From: Podospora comata
Lineage: Eukaryota; Ascomycota; Sordariomycetes; Sordariales; Podosporaceae
Direction: 5' to 3'
DNA length: 64,000 bases
Assembly: GCA_017354895.1 (NCBI GenBank)
Contig: CP071494.1
Span: 4,526,001-4,590,000 of the forward strand
Shown: positions 1 through 11,448 of the stretch, in pieces
Layout: each line of letters starts with the position of its first letter
Position numbering within the stretch: the first letter of the stretch is position 1
Translations under genes and position numbers: made by a program
Notes under the pieces: model-generated
Told to the model about the DNA's origin: nothing
What the model saw: only the letters and a program-made list of their open reading frames with translations
Database searches by the model: none

Positions 1-643
1 TGTTTGCGCAGCGAAGTCTTCCAACAGCGGCCGTGGGATCGAGGAGAGGAAGTTGACATAGACAGAGCTGTAGAGCCCATTCTTGAGGTCCCTCGTGATC
101 GCCTCGAGGTTTGCGGGTGTGGGCTCGACGAGATATATCGCTGGTACATCGGGAATTTTGGCTCTGTTGGCTGAAATGTGCCTACACCAACAGTTAGCTA
201 CAGGTCGCCTTGGTTACTGGAAATGGTCCGCAACCCACATATGCATCGTCACACCCAGTGACCGCAGGTCCGACACTTGGAGTACTGGACTGATGACATC
301 ACGGCCCAGGTCCTGAAAGAGACAAAGCTGTTAGCCTCTTGCCAGAGTTATAAGCTTGAGGAGAGGTGCCAGCTTACGTCAAACACAAGGACCTTCCAGA
401 TAGGCGTTCCGTCCTTCAGTATAGGGGCCACGGGCAGGCCATTGGCATTGACTTCGTCGCCTTCGCTGAGCTCGAGAGCTTCATTTAAGTTGAGGATCTT
501 TCTGATCGAGACTAAGTTGCACAGGGCAAGTCAGACATGATGGTCAAGTCGAGCGCAGCCAATGATTACAACGGTGACAGAAAAAGAGGAATGAGCATAC
601 GGATCTGCTTATCGCGAAGCGCATTGCCCCGCGCCGCCGCCAT
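1..643 (-). CDS. SLY1: Sly1-type Sec1/Munc18 protein, N-terminal part (runs off the window)
   Basis: Sec1/Munc18 protein that binds syntaxin-type SNAREs (Sed5) and drives fusion in ER-Golgi traffic. I read four exons, complement of 601..643, 381..511, 239..312 and 1..163, joined by three GT-AG introns of 89, 68 and 75 nt with phase kept. The start ATG at 643 gives MAAARGNALRDKQ. The joined protein has LNLNEALEL, then WKVLVFDDLGRDVISPVL, DVPAIYLVEPT, and LYSSVYVNFLSSIPRPLLED, which is the Sly1 signature as I recall it. Only about 137 residues of a protein usually near 650-700 lie inside; the rest is left of position 1. It is divergent from the large gene at 3279. The call is strong from motifs; exact intron edges are inferred by eye. 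Confidence 0.9.
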
Positions 644-3278
644 GATTGTGACCTCCAACCTGTTGATACTGTGTACTGTATTCCAAGCTGCTGCTATCTC
701 CCCTTTCCTGTCTTTTATTGGCTTCGGCCTCGAGTTCGAACGATTGGGACGGCGCAAGCTCCGGCTTCAAGCTGGCTGTGGGTGATGTGGATGTGCAGGG
801 AGCTGTGCTATACTTGGTAGTCGTCGAGGATCAGCTGTGTTGTCTTGTTCTTGGTGAAGTGTAATCGCAGTTCATTCCTTTGCTAGGTTTACATGCTCAG
901 GTGTCAGTGTCGGCGTCGGCCACATGTTCGAAGCTTGCCCCCACAATGAATTTCATGGACACCTTTACGTCCACTCCTGGAACTTGGGGGCCACTGTCAT
1001 AAGGCAGTACCGTACCTGCCTGTCTGGAGCACTGCAGTTCGGTGACGGTCCGGCTAGGGGGAAGATACAGTTGCCAGTCTTCTGCAGCCAGGTGCCGCCT
1101 CGGTGAGTTGGTGGCCGATTGAGGGGGTCGATCCGATTTAGATTGGCTGACAAGGTCTTTCCGCCACATGCACGGACCAGCCGCCAGCCAGCCAGCCACG
1201 CCCAGCCCTTTAATGGCACCGGCAGCTGGCTTTGCGCGACGCAGAGCCAACTTTTCTCTTTCAACGACATCCCGTGGCTCTGTTCCCAAACCCTCTTCTC
1301 AACCCAAACGGAAATCCCCAACAATTCTCCTAACTGCCTTACTGGGTGTTGCGCGCTCAAGTCACGGCTTTTTCATACTCACTCCTCCATTCCAGCCCAC
1401 TCGTATAGGCAATTCTGGGCCTGGACAGAGATTTGGAGCGTTGTTTAATTTCGGCGCCCGTCGATTCGCTCTCACTTCTTCATCACACTACAGACGCGTC
1501 GGCCTGCTTTTTAATCATTTGAAATTAGTCCAGCCCTGGGTTTTCTGTCTAGATATACGCGGAAAATGTTGTAAGGCGCCGGGCAGGCTCTGCTAACGAG
1601 ACGTACGTCGCCTGCGAAAGGACGGTGGTGATGACGTGTCTCTGCCACACAACACCGCGGAAGGGATTTGTGTTGCAAACACTGCTGGACACACAAGACA
1701 CAGCTACAACAAAGGGTATGCATAAACTCATCCGTCCCCCCAAAATTTCCACAAGAAGACTTGAGCAAGCAGCTGGATGTTGTATCTCCCTTATCGGCCA
1801 TGAAAGAATACCTGGAAGTGCCTGTTCAATCACGCAGTCTGGATTCCGCAGCCGGCGATCTGCAGTGCGGACTCCGAAGGACTTGCGAAGAGCGACGGCA
1901 GCCAACGTGGAGCAGTGGCTACAGAGGAGGGCCGTTATCTGACTGCAAGTAACACTTAAACTCCTGTCATGGGACCAAGTGCAGAACACGCGATGGAGAG
2001 CAACCACAGCAGCAGAGAGAGAGCAGACGGGACAGCCACTGGCAATAATTCAATGTCACAGTCGTCGGCCCATCCATCCCTGGTTAATTGTCCCCATGCA
2101 CAAATCCAGATCTTCTCTGGCTTGCAGAAGAGCAGAAGCACCTGACGGCCGAGCTGCTGCGGGGCATCCTGAGGTGCGCTGCGCTCCCGGGCTTCTGACT
2201 TCTGGGAGAGGGGCACTTTCAGGGGGTCCCCGCCCAGCCCACCTCACACCCACACACACCTACAGACACACACAACACACCATGGAATCATCTCTTCCCC
2301 TTGAGATCGGACTGATGAATGATGGCCACCAGAAAATGGGAGGAATCTGTTCTGCAAGACACTGCCTGTCTGAAATGCAGTCCATCCATCAAGGACATCA
2401 TCTTCCGGTTTGCCCGGTTGGTTCCAGCCATTGGGAAAATTAAGCCCTGGGCGCAGATAGTCACCCGGCATTCCAAGATCAGTCACTCCTCAACACACCA
2501 CAGCACCACGGCCCGGACAGAGAGGCCAGCATCGACGTCGCGGAACCACTGTCCGACACACTGGACACAGACAGGCCGGTCTCGAGAATCAGCTTAGCGA
2601 CCCTCGGTTGCGACTGCGATAAAATGACTATTGAATCAACACAGAACCGTCTCTGAGTCTCTCATGATACCGTGTTGTCCCTCGCCTTCTCTCGCCGTGG
2701 TCTGCTGGCTGCTGGCTGCTGGTGTGGTGGTGGTGGTGGTGTTGTTCTCTGGTGTTGCAGGCTGCTCTCTGCTCTTCCTGGGTTGGATGGTGGCTCTCTT
2801 GGCTCGGAGGATGGAGATACTCTCCAGTCGTTGGCTGCTTTTTGCTCACGTCGCACAATGGCGCATTGTTTTTTTGCCGGGATCTTGTTGGTGCTGCAGG
2901 TTGACTGACACTTTTCCGCTTTAGACACATCGCACTAGTCCGAATTCAGAAACGCCCCACACACAACTCGCTGCATGCACTTAACCGATTTGTGAACCTC
3001 TCCTTTCGTTCGTTTTGTTGCAAAATACCCGATTTCACGAATCCCGATTCTTCTATCCAAGTGCTTCACTTCCACCATCACCAGTTGTCCAACTACCGAC
3101 ATTACGACTGAGGTTTCAAAGAGTTTGAACGACTTTTTTTCGATCGAAGCCGATATCACCATTGTTGGTGGCTATTTCACGATTTTCGCCAAGTCCCACC
3201 TGTCAAAATCGTTTAGTTGCATATAGGTTGCCGAGTCACGTGGCACCCCTTTTTGCCTCGCCAACCTGAAGGAGGACC
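644..3278. other. 2.6-kb divergent intergenic region, no gene seen
   Basis: This lies between the start of SLY1 (minus) and the Gln-rich CCCH gene (plus). Reading frames here reach at most about 150 codons, overlap on both strands and match nothing I recognise. There are pyrimidine-rich patches and a GT-rich stretch near 2720-2750. About 350 nt before 3279 look like a C/T-rich leader, so a long 5' untranslated region or leader introns are possible. Confidence 0.6.
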
Positions 3279-6200
3279 ATGGACCAAAGCCATGGCCACG
3301 ACAGTGGCATGCCGGATTGGGACCCCAATGCCTTTATATCTAATGAAACATGGGATCATCAGTTCATGAACCCGAATTTGGGCTTTGATCAACCTAACGG
3401 AGGCGACCACAGCTTCCAGAACACAGAGTACCTTGGTTCGGCACCAATACACCCGCAGCTCTCTGGTGCTGCTGAGTTTCGGGATTTTGATCCGTATCTA
3501 TCACAACACAACCCTGGCAACTTGTGGTCGAACTCCAGTCAGACGGAAGCCCAGTATGGACAGGATTCAGCGATCGACCCCTCATTCTATCAAGAACAAC
3601 ATCAGCATCATGCAAGAGAGCCAAACCCGACCACCAACAGCCGGTTCGCCCTCAACGTTCCCCAAAACAATGACTTTGGCTCTCATCTGCATGCCCCGAA
3701 CAACCAGGAGGCGACTCACAGCCTTCTTAATACACCCGAACCCACACAAAATGCCTATGCTCAGAATTCCATGCCCCAATGGCATAATCAGGTAGCTGCA
3801 AGTTATGCCCCTGGCCACCAGTATGAGAACCCACTTGCTGTATCTCAGGCGGCAACTCTCACTCCGCCAGTTCAAAACGGCTCCCCTTCTCCGTTTGGCT
3901 CTGCCCGCAACACCGCTGCGCAATATCAGCCAGAGGGACCGCCGGTACACCGCCAACATCAGCAACACCACCCTCAAATTCAACAGCAACATCAAGCTGT
4001 CAATGCTAGGTCTGTTCATCCTCAGTTTGCTGCGGGCATTAATGGGCAACCACAACAGCAGCAGCAGCATATGCCTGTTAGCCAGCTGCCCATGTCCGGT
4101 GTTGGCAGCCCCCATGTATCACCCCAGCCACAGCCTGCCCAGAAAGCCATGGGACATCAACTGGCGCAACAAGCCCCACGCTCCCAGCAAATGCCGCAAC
4201 AGATGGCCCAACATCTGTCTCCACAAGTACCGCACCAGCTATCGCCACATGTATCACAACCCCAGCAGGTGCCTCAGCAAGCGGTCCAACAAAATCCATT
4301 CCCCAAGCAAATCGAGCGCGCTCAGCAGCATCAAAGCGCCTCCGTTCAATCTCCTCAGTCTGTTCCTGCTCAGCAGCCGATAAGTCAGCCTATCATCAGT
4401 CACTCACCACAGCCTCAACAGGGTTTGCCTCATCACCAGTTGCAGCAGCAGCAGCAACATCAGTTCGTAGTGCAACAAGCGGCGTCTCCGCAGGGTCAAA
4501 AGCGGCCGTCCGATGCCCAACTTGTGTCTGCCATTGCAGCCAAAAAGGCCAGAATAGTATCTGCGGGACCAGCCATCTCGAACTCGCCCTTGCCAGTGCA
4601 GTCCCAGCCAGTGTTGTTCCAACTACCAGTGCCGGTGCAACAACGACCGCGCAATCTTGAGCCTGCTCCGCCGGTTTGCACCATCAACTTTGAAGACACC
4701 AAGCTTCTGGAGTCTGTTCGGGATCAAGATACGCTTAGGTTCCCTGGTGTTCCTAATATCGTGATCGCCGCGGAGCCGGTTAAGCTGAAGAAGAGCCCTC
4801 CAACAAAACGATATGTGACCCTCACTGCCAGACCTGGAAAGGCACCTCTCTTCCCTGAGATTGCTCGCGGCTGGATCATGGCTGAGAGTTTGGCTAACCA
4901 CAACGAAGCCTACAAGAATGCAAAGACTGACGAGGAACGGTATCAGGCCGATACTCGACTTGATGTGGAGATGGCTAGAGCGGGCTGTGAGATGCCAGTG
5001 GAATGGATGAAGAAAGTGCTCAAAGAGCATTTGGGACCTAGGGTAAGGAAACCCTGTGTTAATCTGTTTTTCTCTATCGTTTGGACTGTGCTGACCTCAA
5101 TATTTTGCGTAGGCTGCTCTTCCAGCTCCGCCACCCGAGCCAAAAAAGACGCTTATCAACGCGACTGAGAAAGTTCGGCTTCACCCTGCTCATCTGGTGA
5201 ACAAGGGCTTGTTCGAAAAGGTCAATAACGAGTATTATCTATATGTGCTTGAAATTGCGTCTTCGTTGAGAGATGTACTCACTCGGCTCAAGAACCCCAA
5301 CCAATCTGAGCCCAGAGAGACTAGAGATCCAGCAGAGCTGAAGCTGAGGCTCGAGCAGGCAATTGTGGCGGGGATCACATACGGCCATGATCAGGTGTTG
5401 GCAGAGTTGATCGTTGGGACTATCCCTGGGACTGTTGAGAAGAAGCAACCAGTGAAGAAGCAACATTTGGCAGTGGTGTTGTGCAACTTGGTCATCAAGT
5501 TTTACAACGCCGGTGAACTAAACTCGTCGCTGACCAAGGCAATCTTGAAGCTCTTCACCAGGTTCACAACTATGACAATGAAGCTGCTGACCCTGGTAAA
5601 GATGAAGCAGATCAAAGGCGTGGTGGGGAAGAAGGGCGACGACGAGACAAAAGCACTGGTTGCTCGCATTTTCGAAATCGGAGAGAGCAACCCAAGTGAA
5701 TCAAGCGACAGCGAGAGCGACGCCGACTCTGACGCGCGAGAACCTAGTGGAAAAGCTAGTGGGGCGTCAAAACAGAAGGACAGCAAGAAACTGTCCAAGG
5801 AGGGCTCAGCTTCAACCAGCTCCAAGTCAACAAACGCAATTTCTGGCAGCGACTCCAAAAAATTACCCCCCACAACGTTAGCTTCCAAAATGGCTAAACC
5901 CAACAGCGACACCAAAAAATTGCCTGCAACCTCAGTGTCCAAGACGATGGCGCCTAATAATAGTGAGGTGAAGAAGAAGGTATCATCGTCAGCCTCGCTG
6001 CCTGCTGGACTCAAACGTTCGCGTGAAGATGATGCTGTTGGCGAGTCGCGCTCTTCTAAGAAGGCGGCGACTGAAAGTAGCACTTCCTCCGCTGCTGGCA
6101 TAAAACCTCCGCCGTCATTGTTGTCTGGTAGTAAACTGCCTGCTGCCAACAAGGCTGCCGCCACCAAACCTGCCACCACTGGTGCTTCGTCTACAACAGC

Positions 6201-8316
6201 AACAAGCTCCCAACCTAAAGCCCGGTCTGCCCTCCTGCTTCCTGGAAAAACCCGCCCACTCACAAAGCCCGCACCCACCAAGCCTGAGCCTCCCAAGCCC
6301 ATTGTCAAGCCTGTCGAGTCCAAGGCTCCAGTGGCAAAGGTTACCAGGCCTAGAGCTACCGAGACTCCCAAGGAGAGCTCGTCATCTAGATCTGCCTTCT
6401 CTGCTTTGATGGATGAAATTCACCAGCCCAAGAAGGTCAACACGCCAGTTCTGCCCACCAAGACCACTCCAGAGGTTCCGTTGAACGAGACTCCTGAGGA
6501 GCGCAAGCGTCGTCTGCGGAAGGAAGAGCGACGTGCACTGAGACTCAAGGTTACTTTCAAGCCTGGCGATAGTCTGGTACAGATCCGCGAGTTTGCTCGT
6601 GAGCCCGAGGAAATCGAGAACAGTGCCAAGATGGCCGGTGGCGCCAACAAGTACGACGAAGCCGAGAGCTTCCGTAAGGTCAATAGCAAACTCGGCATCA
6701 GAGCCCACGAAATCGAGGACCGCGACTGGGAGACACCCGTTGCTATCGACTTTTCCCACATCCCTGCCGACAAACGTACCGAAACTTTTGAGACTCGCGG
6801 TGGGCTTAAGACCTTTGAGACGGACGAGCAGCGCTTCATTGCCGAGCATGACCGCAACGAGTTGGTCGTGATTTACAACCACCTCAACGACATACCTCCC
6901 ACCCCACGTTCGCCACAATACGAGCCCAGCCTTAGCAGTTCCGGTTCCGAATTGCGCTTGCCTCTCGACACTCCTAACTACGACGAGATCAGAGTGCGCG
7001 CTGATGAGTGCAGAAAGTTCGGCACCCGCCAAGCTTCCCGCTTTGCGCAAGGCCGCCTCGAAGGCAAGACACAAGCTGAGAGAGTGCAGGCAAAAGCCAA
7101 GTCAGTCCAACAAGATCCCAATACATTCTACAGCCCGACAACTGCTGTTAGTCGCGATCAAGGGACCTACGAGGTTATTGTTTCGGATCGCCTCAAGAAT
7201 TGGAGAGATCCCAACCCGCTTCCGGCTCCTGATCCAACCAAGACTTCAGAGGAAAGACTCGACGCCGTGCTTAAGGCTTTGGATATGCTAGTGAGAATCA
7301 ACGTTGCTTCTGTGTCTGCTCGGAGAGTGCAAGTGACATCAGTCGCCCCTGCTCAAGCTAGTGCTCCTATGAGTGTGATTCCAGCGCAGGTTGCGGTGTC
7401 TGCGCAGCCTTCAGCCCCAACGCCAGCAACTGCTCCTTCACAAACCGCAGCTGCTGCTCCCGATTATTCTGCGCAATGGGCTCAGTACTATCAACAGCAA
7501 GTTCAGCAACAGGCTTGGTACAATCAGCAACAACAAGGCTCGGCACAGGCACCGACATTTGCTGCTCCCCAAGCTCAACAGCAGGCGCCTGATGTCGCTG
7601 CCCTTCTCGCTCAGCTAGGTGGTCAAGCTGCTGCTTCTCAGCCAGCAGTTCAACCCCAAAACGCCCAGCTCCAGGCTGTTGTCGCCGCACTCGCTGGTAG
7701 CAACCAAGCCCAGGGCCCCGAACTCCAGGCCATCATGGCTGCGCTCGCCGGAAACAACCAGCCCCAAAATGCTCAGTATGTCGCCAATCTAATGGAGTGG
7801 GCGCAGAGTCAATCTGGCGCCGCGAAGCCGACTTCAACAGCAGCCCCGACTGCCGCCTACAGTGCTGCCGCCCACCCTGCCTACCAAGCTCAGTCGAACT
7901 ACGGCCAGCAACAGCAGCAGCACCAGGGCGGCTATGAGTCCCGCTCCTATAATCAGTCCAACCAAAGCCGTCCCGGCAACGACTTCTCCGCCTCCATGTA
8001 CGACGACGAGGGATACGCCCCTCCTCCTGCGAACAACAACACTGGTGGCGGCAACTACGGCCGTGATCGTGATTGGGATAGTAATCGGGATGGTCCTGGC
8101 GGCGGCGGCGGCGGCGGTGGCGGTGGTCGCCGTAACAAGAAGCACAAGAAGCACGGCGGTGGTCATCACGATAGGGACAGGGATAACAACAACAAGGACG
8201 ATGTCCCTGAGCACCTCCGTAATATCAACACCCGGCTTATCGGCACGAAGCAATGCGCATTTTATGCCAAGGGGACCTGCGCTAAAGGGGACAAGTGCAC
8301 TTTTAGGCACGATTAA
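3279..8316 (+). CDS. Large Gln-rich CCCH zinc-finger protein, PNUTS/Ppn1-like candidate
   Basis: There are two exons, 3279..5042 and 5113..8316, with a 70-nt GT-AG intron and phase 0, giving 1,655 residues. Residues 1-500 are Gln/Pro/His-rich. Residues about 617-780 (from VNKGLFEKVNNEYYLY) are helical and could be a TFIIS-N/LW-type module. A Ser/Lys/Ala-rich linker follows. At 1067-1070 KVTF fits the RVxF PP1-docking motif, inside a charged block resembling the PNUTS region after its SVTW motif. A second Gln-rich tract and a Gly/Arg stretch lead to a C-terminal CCCH finger (C-x7-C-x5-C-x3-H, about 1636-1654). This order (N-terminal helical domain, PP1 motif, C-terminal CCCH) is that of PNUTS, the PP1 scaffold in transcription termination; fungal Ppn1 sits in the cleavage-polyadenylation factor. 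Function is inferred from architecture; another CCCH RNA-binding protein is the alternative. The ATG lies in a good context (gaggaccatgg). Confidence 0.85.
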
Positions 8317-8986
8317 TGGGGACAAGAACATTGTTCCAACATAATTCTTTCCTCTGTTATCGGTTTTATTGAGAAGCGGTGTCTTGGCATGGGCCTTGCA
8401 TTATTGCATTATCAACGACGACGAAAACTTTTACACGGTTTTTTCTGCTTCCATTGTGGCAGTTGCTATTATTATAAAACTTCAGCGAAGTATTGCATTT
8501 TCGGCGCCAAAGAAGGGGGGATGCGTGATATGGTTCAGTGGGAAGGGGTTTCATACTTGTGACTGGGAGGGAATTGTGAGCAATTGTATTTATATGGGGT
8601 GGGGAACGGAGAGAGAGAAAGCGGAAAAAGGGGGTGGATTTTAGGTACACTAGGTTTACCTTACAGTATTTTAATCCATGAATGATTACATTACTTTGCT
8701 TGTTTTATTTTCTCGTGCTGACACGTTGCGACATTTGAGAGACTGTTACCATTTCTGTATTTTATTTTCGGAGCATCTCACAACAATTTCTGAGAGTTAT
8801 GATCAGATTCTATAATCAAACAAAACGACTTCATGCTGTGACCTCTGTTTCCACTACACCAGGCTTCCAGTCCCCCCAAGCTAAATATGTGCAATGATGA
8901 GTACCAACAGACAGACTCATTGATATCAATAAATGCCAGTCTTCCCAAAACGCCAACATGCTTCCCCATGCTCAACCTCCTTCACC
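8317..8986. other. Convergent intergenic region
   Basis: This holds the 3' flanks of the CCCH gene (plus) and the decarboxylase gene (minus). It is fairly AT-rich with several short T-runs and TATTTTATT-like stretches, as expected of polyadenylation regions. No coding signal is seen. Confidence 0.6.
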
Positions 8987-10379
8987 TCAATGGGCATGCG
9001 GCCCTGTCAAGTTCATTCTGTGTACAATGACATCGCGGATTGTCTCAACCTTTGCCATGGCGCCTGTGAGAAGCGGATTAGTATCTGGCGGTTCTGTGTA
9101 GGTAGTTGAAAAGACAACTCACCATCTCCTGTATCGCCACAAGCGAGGGCCCTATTAATTCAGTAGTCAGTTTCATATTCAAAGCAGTGGTGATGTCAGT
9201 TCAAAAAGCGGCAAATCCTACTTGGAGATGGGCTGTGTCACGAAACGTTAGCATCACTCCCATAGCATCATCAAGGGTATATGCTGACCGGGATAACTTG
9301 AAACCAACCATCGATCAGTCTCGCAGCTCCATCTGGGTCGAGCAGTGTCTCTCTGACGCCCCAGTCCTCCCGTAAGGTGCGAATCTGCTTTGCTGTGATG
9401 GGGTGTCTCCACATGGCCTACGAACATGTCAACTCTCGCTCCACGGTCTTGGTTAAGAAAGCTTACCGAGTTCATGGCTGGCGCAACGGCAATGTATTTC
9501 TTTTTGAGATCAATCGAACCGTCGGTATCCCAGGCTCGTATAACGGATGTGAGCTATATAGGAGTGAGCGGCAGTCTCGTAAAAAGAAGGGATGAGGAAC
9601 ATTACAAGGTTGTCAGACATGCCGTTGACGATCTCACACATCAGTTAGTACACATAACATGGCATCTTCTTAGAGAGAGAGTCCAACCTTGGCGAGGGTG
9701 TTTGCACTTAGAGCTACCAGATTATTAGCTACCATGTAGAGAAGGGCGGACTTGGGTATAACACATACGAGCAATGACAAGCATATCAGCCCCTATTCCT
9801 ACCGTCAGCACCCCGTCCCAATCCAACTGAATAAGATCACCCACATCTTCGGAGTCTGTTGAGAAACAGCAATTAGTAACGATTGTCAGCCAGTTGCCGA
9901 AAACAGACACAAGTCCAGGGGTAAAAGGTCACAAACTCGATATGCAATATACTCGCTCCCCTCTTCCAAGGCTGCGGCCCCCACTCATCCTCGTCTCGAT
10001 AGACTGCGTCGACATTGGGCAGATGAAGCAGGGACGAGACGGTAGGCTGCTCATCACTTTGGCCGTTGAGGAACTCGCTGGCGGATTTGGTCAGAATGAT
10101 ACGGATCGAAAGATTAGCTGCATATGGCGCGAGGGCTTCGACGATGACGGGGACTGGCAAAAAAGCATTAGGGTCACATATACAAGGCTGGTAGAGGTGA
10201 GAGAGGCGCACGTTTGATTGTGGCTACAGAACCAGACGCTCTATCATACACATTAGTCTCTAGCCTCACATCCAAAGAGTGCCAGGAAAATGGGCAGGCG
10301 CATACGCAAGAAGCAGATGCTTCTTCCCATCATGAAGAGCTCGCGCTAGTGAGGCGACGGAATTGGATTCAGAAGTCAT
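8987..10379 (-). CDS. PPCDC: Phosphopantothenoylcysteine decarboxylase (coenzyme A synthesis), 12 exons
   Basis: This flavoenzyme (Hal3/Cab3 family) decarboxylates 4'-phosphopantothenoylcysteine to 4'-phosphopantetheine in CoA synthesis. Exons on the complement are 10306..10379, 10212..10240, 9937..10153, 9845..9855, 9769..9792, 9688..9713, 9606..9632, 9467..9553, 9289..9417, 9222..9232, 9123..9151 and 8987..9063, totalling 741 nt or 246 residues with phase intact. Motifs in order are ASGSVATIKLP (flavin site), IRIILTKSASEFL, NVDAVYRDEDEW, ILHIELRRWADMLVIAPLSA (catalytic His region), NTLAKIVNGMSDNLLTS, VAPAMNSAMW (PXMNXXMW substrate clamp) and ALACGDTGDGAMA (the ACGD loop with the active Cys). 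Exon 7 uses a GAG acceptor. Two exons are only 11 nt. It is divergent from the NASP gene. The call is very firm; a few splice sites could shift by a codon. Confidence 0.93.
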
Positions 10380-11448
10380 GAAGTGGTTGTCGTGGGCGTT
10401 GCCGACTGCCTGCAGCATGGTGTTATTTTGCAAGAGCAAGTGTGCGAATACTCCGTGATTGGGGATGGTCGTCAGACCGGATGCCGAACGGGACGTTTGC
10501 AACAGCCGAGCTACTTCCTGCTGGTCAGTTTTTTTCGGCAAAAGTTGTCGATTTTTCTTTGATGATACGGCCGATACTTCCCCACATTCAGTGAGTCAAA
10601 TATATACGTTGAATCGTGATAGTCGCAAGCAGGAAGGTACGATAGAGCAGTTCAGGTAATGAAGCATGAAGATGCGATGACAAACCCGATTACGGAGGGG
10701 TGGTCTCATGGTATATCGGTAGGTATTTAGTTCTAGACCTGTCCACGTTTATACATTACTCACGTCGTATATCAAAGCAAATCTAACCTATTTGCAGCGG
10801 GATCGTGCTCGTCTTGCCAAATCTTTGTTTGCTCGCATCCGTTAGAGCTCATGCGGTAGCTTACGATGAAGTGACGTTGGGACGACCACACGCCACCAAA
10901 GCCTCAGTCAGGTGAGGGGTCCATCCCGATGTGAACTGGCTACGTCATAACCCTAACCCGGCGTCTGCTGCCTCTCAAGCTTGAGAGCGTGCGTAACAGT
11001 GCAACAATGCCAGCCCATTCTGGAGTGCTCCTATGTAATGAGGCTCAGACAAACAAAGAGCTTCAAATAATACCCCATACACTTGAAATCAAGATATCTT
11101 AGCTCTCAGTGTCTCAGAAGCTTGGTTAAGGCCTGAGCTTGTCACCGCTTGGATCGCCCTGCAGGCTGTCCCACTAATAGCAGCACCCCGGATTGCGATT
11201 AAGCGTGCAATTAACCAATCAGACGCGTCTGGTGGGCTGACCTTCGCGCGTCACAAGCTTCGCATCACATCGCAGGTGCTGCGCAGCTCTCACAGCTCTG
11301 TCCCTTGACACCGACATATCCAACCTGTCATTTAATCGCAACCAACCCCGCTAGTTCTTTCACACTTCCACCCATCAATTGAACCAATTCTACCACTTCA
11401 TCTCAAATTTCCCACTTGAAAATCGTTAAATCACACGAATCACCAACA
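10380..11448. other. Divergent promoter region between PPCDC and NASP genes
   Basis: About 1.07 kb without a convincing reading frame. The last 150 nt before 11449 are C/T-rich (5' leader of the NASP gene). No RNA gene is recognised. Confidence 0.6.

Noticed and set aside
5502-6371. 289-codon antisense frame over the PNUTS-like gene
   Set aside because: Mirror of Lys/Ser/Ala-rich coding sequence; no domain or splice continuation.
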